DNA from: Diadema setosum
Lineage: Eukaryota; Echinodermata; Echinoidea; Diadematoida; Diadematidae
DNA length: 64,000 bases
NCBI GenBank assembly: GCA_033980235.1
Contig: CM067067.1
Span: 124,001-188,000, forward strand
Direction of reading: 5' to 3'
In this document: one piece after another, positions 57,770 through 64,000 of the stretch
How positions within the stretch are numbered: the first letter of the stretch is position 1
How the letters are laid out: every line of letters begins with the position of its first letter
Notes under the pieces: model-generated
Database searches by the model: none
What the model was told of the DNA's origin: nothing
What the model saw: only the letters and a program-made list of their open reading frames with translations
Position numbers and translations under genes: made by a program

Positions 57770-58683
57770 CATTCATACTTTTGGTACTAATTTTTTTTTT
57801 TTTTTAATTAAACGGGGGTTGCCCACCCAGGTGATGTCCTGTCAAAATCCTAGCTGTCCTACCTCAAAAATGAAGCCACCAGGGCATGTAAAAGGAAAGA
57901 CTATCCCATTTGATATAGTGCTTTGGCTGCAATGTTTTCTTGCTCTCCTGAACATTTGACACTTTGTAGATACAAGGTCTTGTTAACCCAGCAGCGATGT
58001 GCATTTCAATGGGTCATCATCAGTGGCATGATAAGCAGGTGGTTGTATCGGACACCTTAACAAGTCTATTAGTTTCAGGACCTAGCAACAAGAAGACATG
58101 CCACCACCTACATATCTTTCAAATTACTTCATCAAAACATGCCACCACCTACATATCTTTCAAATTACTTCATCAAACAAAATTAACGGCACTGTGGCTA
58201 CACAAAGAGCTCAGAAGTTTGTCTCTGCTTGACATTTTAAAGCATAATCTGGGTGAGATTTTCATGCCTGTATTACAGCAATTGTCAGAGGCAAATGATT
58301 AAGGGAATGCACAACCCATGCAAATGTTTATTTGCATTTAGGTTTGATTGTAGGATGCAATCATGATACATCCTGATATGATTGGGATCTCTGTCATTCA
58401 ACTTTTATGTACATTTGTATGTCTATATACTGCAACAAATACTGGTATGTAAATCCAAGGATGCTGGTTTTACCTCCTTCTGCAATATGTTATATATTCC
58501 ATATTTTCATATTTTTCTTATTATACCACCAATTGATTTAATGAAAGGATGAATGTCTTCTCACAATCATTGCAATTACTGATCTTGTAACTGACCACTG
58601 TTCCGTCTTTACATTTCAAATATCTACATGAAAAGACAATATCGTACGCCAGTTAGAATACAGTTACAGAAGAGAAGTCCTAC

Positions 58684-58876
58684 CTTTGGCTAAACTACTT
58701 TTGAAGTTTTTCTTGATTGCTGAGAGGCTGATAGCTGTATCATCATCTTCCTCAAAGCCATCTTCCCTGTCAGGTTCAAGGTATGAGGCACTCAACCCTC
58801 GCTGGTGAGACCTCTCCCTAATCCGTCTCTGCTGGTTCTGTCTCCGTAATGCTGCTCTCAATTTTTCTTCCTCTCG
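58684..58876 (-). CDS. LEO1: LEO1 exon with the RxSxQRGLSASYLEPD block
   Basis: Minus-strand exon, acceptor TTTGTATGCAG, donor GTAGGA, phase 0 in and phase 1 out. It encodes REEEKLRAALRRQNQQRRIR, then HQRGLSASYLEPDREDGFEE and SLSAIKKNFKSSLAK. The segment HQRGLSASYLEPDR is a near-invariant LEO1 signature, and the Glu/Arg-rich stretch before it is helical and coiled-coil-like. This exon identifies the gene beyond doubt. Confidence 0.97.
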
Positions 58877-59128
58877 CTGCATACAAACATAGGTCAAATC
58901 AAACATTGACACAAACATTTAAGTACACAAAAGGTAGCTTGAAGTGCATAATCATAAAACAAGGTACATGTATCATAGGAGTCTAACTTCACCCTCACAG
59001 TCTTATTACAAGACTTTGTTTCTAATGAGACTCTTATATTGAAGATACATTGTACCTTGCTAACTTGAAATGCTGGTAAAATGCAAAGTTAAACATTTTG
59101 TGGACAATGATTTATTTATTTCGCCATA

Positions 59129-59570
59129 TAACAAGAGACCAAGTGGGTCTAGCGCTCATCTGAGTATCACAAGTTCACCTTCCAAGCATTCACGCTGCCT
59201 ACTACCTAAGAAGAACATGATAAACTTGGTACTAGGGGTCTTCAGGGAGACGTGGTGTCTATTTTTTTTATTCTATTACACTGTTGATAATACCTGCCAA
59301 GTTCGTACAAAATTTGGCCATGCAGATAGAGATGTAAAAACAGACTGCCAATCTGGTCCCAGCCCCTGGATCTGACGTAAACAAACTTGAAAGTGCACAT
59401 GCACTAGTGCATTTTCTCAGCGCATTGAGGTTTTATAAAAAGACATCTTTTTTTCTAGATTCTCTAATTTAGGAGCTCTGGGGTAACCCTAGAGCAACCA
59501 GGGGGCATGGTGCCCATTTGTATAAATATATTCTACCACCCTAGAAATGATATGATAATAGAAATTGTGA
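59129..59570 (+). repeat. Relative of the ACAAGAGACC G/C-tract repeat
   Basis: AACAAGAGACCAAGTGGGTC and TCTGAGTATCACAAGTTCAC match the start of the block at 53061. GGGGCATGGTGCCCATTTG at 59503 matches its units. Diverged and short. Confidence 0.6.
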
Positions 59571-59942
59571 TATGGCCGAGATGATAATGCATTGATATAC
59601 AGCTGTACTGTAAATTTATCAAAGATCACAGAACTCTGTAACTACACACTTGATAAATTACCCACAATTATGTCTAATTCTCACTATCACCAATGACGTA
59701 AAAAGGTACCCGGATGTTGATTTAAGCATCATTTACGGTGCATTATGGGATAGTTCAGGAGCCAAGTCACTTCGGTTCGTACACGCGTGATACGCGAATG
59801 CTCTTTACATATACAGCTCACAGCTATACAGCCGGCCGACTGTATTCTTGCGTGTACTTACTGTTTCCTCGACTTGAATTTTAGCTTTTATATGATTGAA
59901 ATTTCTCCATTCTAGAGAAATTGTTGTAAATACGACTATGGG

Positions 59943-60332
59943 TTGTTACTTCTAAGCTGCCATGTGTTGATCGCACCGCTTCTGGAATATGCATGCCCAG
60001 TGTGGCATTCAGGTCTCACGGTCGCCCAAGCAGGTCTACTTGAACGGGTCCAGAAGAGGGCACTGAGGACCATTCTACCGCACTGCAACTACGAGGTAGC
60101 ACTGGAAACAGCCCAAATCTCCAGCCTAGAAGTGAGATGCGAGGAGTCGTCCATGAAATTGGCGCAGAAATCTGCAAACTCTGTGTACTTCAAGAAATGG
60201 TTTGTGCTGAATGTGTCCTCTCGAAAACTCAGACACACAAAACGCTACATGGAAAAAAGATGTCGCACCAAGCGTTTTGAGAATAGTGCCATTCCTTATC
60301 TCACAAGACTTTTGAATTCTAAATCAATGTAA
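59943..60332 (+). pseudogene. C-terminal fragment of a LINE reverse transcriptase ORF
   Basis: About 130 codons: LLEYACPVWHSGLTVAQAGL, then LERVQKRALRTILPHCNYEV and a basic tail ending SKSM. The LLEYxxPVW and LxxVQKRAxRxI blocks mark the region after the RT domain in jockey/CR1-group LINEs. No catalytic part is present. Confidence 0.8.
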
Positions 60333-60619
60333 AATTATTTTGAATTATTCCGGGTTAAGATGACTGACAAGTCTCTGTCTGGTCAGAATGATGACATGCC
60401 CCTCATACTCATTCCTTACAGTTTTGGGGGTTTTTTTTCTCTCTCTCTCTCTCCTTCAGACTCTCCTTTTAACCTCCTCCTTTCCTGTTCAGAAAAGGTT
60501 ACCAAGTTCATAACTTTTATATCATTACCCGATTACATAATACATATGAGTTTCATCATGCTATTTTCTTAATGGACAACCTTCCTGATTATGTTACTGT
60601 ATGACTTCTGAGTAAGGTT

Positions 60620-61720
60620 GTACATGCATATGGCTGTGTTTGTATGTGTATACCTATGTGTGTATTATACACACATCCACATATTCCTTTCTTTATCTCT
60701 CCTTCTCTCTCTCTTTCTTTACTAGACCCCTTATTTACCCATTCTACCCTGTTCTTCCCATCTGCTCTACCAGGTGAAAGCTTTCACTGACTGTTCTTAT
60801 TTTGATGGGGCCACCTTCCCTATCACTTTGCTGTATCTCCTTATCTTTCCTAACCCTAACCCAAACCATTGAAACATTTAAAAAGCTTCTGAAGTCATAT
60901 ATGTTCGCATCTTGTTTTGGTTGAATAGTCGCTGTATTGCCCATCGGGTATATATTTCTATCTCTTTCTTCTTCTCCAACCTTCTTATGTACAATTATGA
61001 TTATAATGTATGTTATTCTCTTTATAATTATGTCCCTCTGCGCCTCAGAATAGGCTACTAGATCAATGGCGCATTACAAATGCTGTACTTAGTATTATCA
61101 TTTATTATAATTATCTTTGCAATTTTTAAATGTGTGGTCCATGATATGTATGTATGTACATTGTATTATTGTGAAAGTTAAATAGGATATAAACGTGTCA
61201 TTTTTTTCATTCTGCACCCCCATACAAACATTTGTAATTATGTATATACATACATACAATTTGTATGGCTGTGTATGTATGTGTATACACTGTATATACA
61301 CATCCAAATATTTGCTAGACCCCTTTTTTAAATCCAATTTACCTTGTTCTTCCCATCTGCTCCATCAGGCAAAAGCTTTCACAAATAATGTTATTATTTT
61401 GATGGGGCCACCTTCCTTTATGTTGCTGTTAAATACCGAGTATCTTTTTATTTTTCCAATTTCTATATGTGTGGTCCATGATATGATATGTATTTTATTG
61501 AGAAAGCTAAGTAGGACCATGGAGCTACAATTGTAGCTCCATGGTAGGACATAAATGTGTTATTTTTTTTAACTCTGCCCCCCCCCCCCCCCCCAACACA
61601 CAAAGATTTGTATATATGTATGTACATGCAAATGGCTATGTATTTGTGTGTATACCTGTATATGTATTGTATACACATATCTACTTATTCCTATCTTTAT
61701 CTCTCCTTCTCCCTCTATCC
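60620..61720. repeat. Diverged tandem duplication in the LINE 3' region
   Basis: GGCTGTGTTTGTATGTGTAT at about 60631 returns near 61265 and, diverged, 61632. GATGGGGCCACCTTCC is at 60805 and 61400. TGTGGTCCATGATATG is at 61133 and 61469. The unit spacing is roughly 335-600 bp and the copies are degraded. Confidence 0.75.
61516..61545. repeat. 30-bp perfect palindrome
   Basis: ACCATGGAGCTACAA followed directly by TTGTAGCTCCATGGT. It lies in one of the duplicated LINE tail units where the sister copy (near 61180) has no such sequence. Confidence 0.95.
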
Positions 61721-62544
61721 CTCTCGTATCTCCACATCTCTTTCGTATTGATACTTATTTTGAGAATCACTCTCCTAATGTTATTTTTTCCCCCATACTT
61801 CGGCAATTATGAATGGAGATATATTCATAAAATTTTTATGAATATTTTCGGACAGTTAAAGGAATTATTTTGATTTAAATTTAAATTTAAATTTGATGTT
61901 GTTATTTGGATGATGTTTAAAGAAGAATGTGGGTCACGGGGTCTTGGAGGGGTCGGGTGAGAGTGCTAGGGTTCCTTAGTATATGTTTCATGTGATAATC
62001 TAGTCATTAGAATGAAATGTGGTTATGAAATATAAAAACAGTTGATATAATTATATTTGGGTGTTGTGCAATCACATTTCTAAATATCTTATTTTGGTTA
62101 TTATCAGTCATGCAAGATTGTTGTCTTGTGTATGATGTTTCGTAGCTTTATTGGAGTAGAGGCAAACCAGTCGTCACAGTATTCTTTTTTTTATATAGTT
62201 CTGCCTGTTTTGACAAATGTGGAATATGTTCCTAATGTGCATGTTATATATCGCATAATGCTCAACCTATTGATTTGTGTAATTGATATGATTGATATGT
62301 AATTGATAATGATATTTTCCCACTCATTTTTATCATACGTGTAAATGCTTTGTTTTCTAACTGTCTGAATGTTCAAATTTGAATGTATATATTATTTGTA
62401 AAGTTATACGCAATTAAGCCCCTGGGCTACGAGATATGATATGAATAAATAAACCTTTCTATACATATCATACATATATATATATATATATATATATAAA
62501 AACAAACAAATCTACAGAAGTATCCCTGGCATGCGAGACGTGAC

Positions 62545-62745
62545 GTGGGTAAAGTTTCCAGGTGACTCCACAGCGCCTGCGAATTGCTTGGAAGAAATTG
62601 CTTCGGAGACAGGATAAGTTCGAGATCATGGTTCGTTCCCGATTGTGTTCACGGCACTACGACAGAGAACATATAAAAAAAGATGGGTATTTCATGACGA
62701 TATCCAGGTGGGTGAATATTTTCCAGCATTATTTTCAGTGTATGC
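62545..62745 (+). pseudogene. THAP-like zinc finger remnant, frameshifted
   Basis: One frame reads VKFPGDST. Just after, in another frame, it reads TPQRLRIAWKKLLRRQDKF, VRSRLCSRHYDREHIKKDG and YF. This matches the second half of a THAP domain: FPxD, LRxxWxxxLRR, then SxLCSxHF with the CxxH zinc ligands (Cys-Ser-Arg-His). The CxxxxC half is missing and a shift of frame is needed near 62565, so it is not functional. Confidence 0.6.
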
Positions 62746-63063
62746 AGAGATGGCTGATGTGCAAGTCGATCGCAATGATCAAGCAGTACCGGTATGTCTA
62801 GCTCGTATGCGTGCGCTGCATGTTATGCAAGGCCTGGGGCAATGCGGGGGCTACAGCTACAGTATGTATCACAGGCCTGGCTGGCTCTGGTACTGGTGCC
62901 TATACGTGGCCGGCGCAGCGCTAGGTAGGTACACATACGCGCACGCTAGCGCTGTGCAAAATATGCCCTGCACCGGAAGTGCCCGAGTCCCGGAAGTGCA
63001 CTAAATCTTGATGAAAAAGCCACATCCTGGTACTTTTTACGTCATTGGCGATAGCGAGAATTA

Positions 63064-63456
63064 CCATATTTTTTTCTTCTGTCTACTTCCACTTCATATT
63101 CATGGAAACAACTGTTGATATGTGATCTGTTACTATCCTCCCTTCCATAGAGTGAAATCCTTCATGAAGGCTGATGTCCAATTCAAAGCATGGATGCATG
63201 TATACCCACAAAACAGTGATAATGTGAGTTTTAAAACTACGTCCATGCACTCATCTATGTCCCACTCCCATAGAGTGACAACAAGATGTTATCAACTTGC
63301 TGAAAAACACGCTAGTACAATCACATCCCATTCTAATATCTTGCACCTTCACATACACACACACTACCACTGGGTAGAATGTGTTGCACATGGTGTATAT
63401 GAATAGGACTTGGTTGAACTCTATATCTCTTGACTGCAACCACTTCAAAAATTCAC
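63064..63456 (-). other. LEO1: LEO1 intron, no other feature seen
   Basis: Sequence between the end of the inverted-repeat transposon and the LEO1 donor at 63456. A CACA-rich tract near 63350. No repeat termini were noticed. Confidence 0.5.
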
Positions 63457-63592
63457 CTTAATCATCTCTCCCCTCTGAGCTTCTGGGTCCTTGCCAGCAA
63501 TGGGAACCACTTTAATCTTTTGAGTCTTAGAGCACCGGTCTGCCATGGACAGAGTCATCTTTCTATGTGTTGCACTGTCTGTGGAATGTGGT
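63457..63592 (-). CDS. LEO1: LEO1, most 5' exon in window
   Basis: Minus-strand exon, acceptor TTTTCAAG, donor GTGAAT, phase 2 in and phase 0 out. It encodes (R)[19 protein letters not shown], then [20 protein letters not shown] and GEMIK. The string [16 protein letters not shown] is strongly conserved in animal LEO1. LEO1 is a nuclear subunit of the PAF1 complex (with PAF1, CTR9, CDC73), which travels with RNA polymerase II and supports histone H2B ubiquitination and elongation. The exons coding for the N-terminal acidic region and most of the core lie beyond the window's right edge. Confidence 0.96.
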
Positions 63593-64000
63593 CTTGAAAA
63601 AGAAGAAAAAGAGAGAAAAAAAAAGAGAAAGATCTGTCAGTGCATTTGTGTTGATGACAACCCTATGTACATTGTATCTTGTTTAGCCCATAGTCACTGA
63701 AACACACGATATTGCTGTACCTTCCAGAGAACCATAGGCCATTACGTACAGAATCTTCACTTGAAACAGGTTAATCATACATTTGATTCATATGCACTCA
63801 TATTCTTGATTCATATTCACAAGGAATCTTTCTCCGACAGTTATCAATGAACAATATGTCTTGTAATTTTGGTGAAAGAGTCTTTATTCAAAAGATAAAG
63901 TATACTACCATCAACATATTTAAACAACTTTGCCAGTCACTCATTTCAGACTACTCAGTATTCAGTAGAGTTTTAAGATTTCATTGCATCTAAAAAACAA
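63593..64000 (-). other. LEO1: LEO1 intron, no exon recognised
   Basis: The previous LEO1 exon should encode the conserved core before [11 protein letters not shown]; nothing like it is readable here on the minus strand, so it lies further out. The sequence is AT-rich. Confidence 0.6.

Larger units (their letters stand above)
57031..58005. mobile_element. Inverted-repeat element with AACAAGACCTTGTATCT ends
   Basis: The left has TCGTCGCTGGGGTGTCAAGA then CCTTGTATCT. The right, inverted, has ATCGCTGCTGGGTTAACAAG then ACCTTGTATCT. Inside are a truncated AGGACAAGTTCACC element (57124-57330) and a G-rich tandem array. The boundaries are approximate. Confidence 0.55.
59925..62500 (+). mobile_element. 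Non-LTR retrotransposon 3' part with long 3' region
   Basis: It contains the C-terminal ORF fragment 59943-60332, a 2-kb 3' region with tandem duplications, ATGAATAAATAAACCTTTCT near 62440, and a terminal (AT)n tract at 62469-62499. 5'-truncated. A second 3'-end-like GGCGCATTACAAATGCTGT sits at 61068, suggesting duplication of the tail. Confidence 0.7.
59675..63063. mobile_element. Inverted-repeat transposon with THAP remnant, interrupted by a LINE
   Basis: The left reads TAATTCTCACTATCACCAAT then GACGTAAAAAGG. The right, inverted, reads TAATTCTCGCTATCGCCAAT then GACGTAAAAAG, followed on both sides by TACC(C/A)GGATGT. Without the nested LINE (about 59925-62500) the element is about 0.8 kb. 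It keeps a broken THAP-like segment near the right end. P-element-like and Kolobok transposases both carry THAP domains, so either class is possible; the target duplication is unclear. Confidence 0.65.

Overview
This 64-kb window is animal nuclear DNA. It carries parts of two split protein-coding genes with conventional GT-AG introns, buried in a dense and deeply nested landscape of transposable elements. The repeat mix suggests a marine invertebrate deuterostome, most likely an echinoderm: many small inverted-repeat elements, CR1-like LINEs, pogo-like elements, THAP and P2X7-like remnants, and DR1-rich repeats with CGTCC satellites. The species assignment is inference.

Gene 1 (+ strand, 1434-40178) is the 3' part of a WD-repeat gene of the WDR64/WDR49/WDY type. 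Ten exons can be placed. Their phases all fit, and together they read 512 codons to a stop at 40178. Earlier exons lie upstream of the window. Gene 2 (- strand, 63592-52083) is the C-terminal part of LEO1, a subunit of the PAF1 transcription elongation complex. Four exons read continuously, and the remaining N-terminal part lies beyond 64000. The genes converge, with 11.9 kb between their stop codons. I see no functional link between them.

Almost everything else is repeat-derived. 0-7 kb: a DR1-containing satellite (about 133-168 bp units) split by a 1.1-kb hAT-type insertion with an 8-bp target duplication, plus hairpin and foldback elements. 7.4-16.7 kb: a possible 9.3-kb inverted-repeat element holding a P2X7-like cysteine domain remnant and an unrecognised minus-strand coding remnant with a duplicated exon. 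20.5-24.9 kb: a TTAA-flanked element holding a hAT miniature, then a pogo-like element with an internal satellite. 30-39 kb: hairpins, a THAP remnant, a DR1-rich element nested in another element, a long-inverted-repeat element holding an 85-bp TTAA miniature, and a minus-strand LINE interrupted by a pogo-like element. 40-57 kb: a family of elements with GTGACC ends and AT-rich 4-bp flanks, a nearly intact CR1-type reverse transcriptase ORF, and G-tract arrays. 59.7-63.1 kb: an inverted-repeat element with a broken THAP segment, interrupted by a LINE.

The best candidates for something not well described are: (1) a group of dispersed repeats sharing a terminal hairpin, CGTCC-type satellite, a recurring ACCAAACTTGG block and, in several cases, direct-repeat AGGTCA-type motifs; (2) the GTGACC-ended element group; and (3) the composite 9.3-kb element with a P2X7-like domain. 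No tRNA, rRNA or CRISPR array was recognised.
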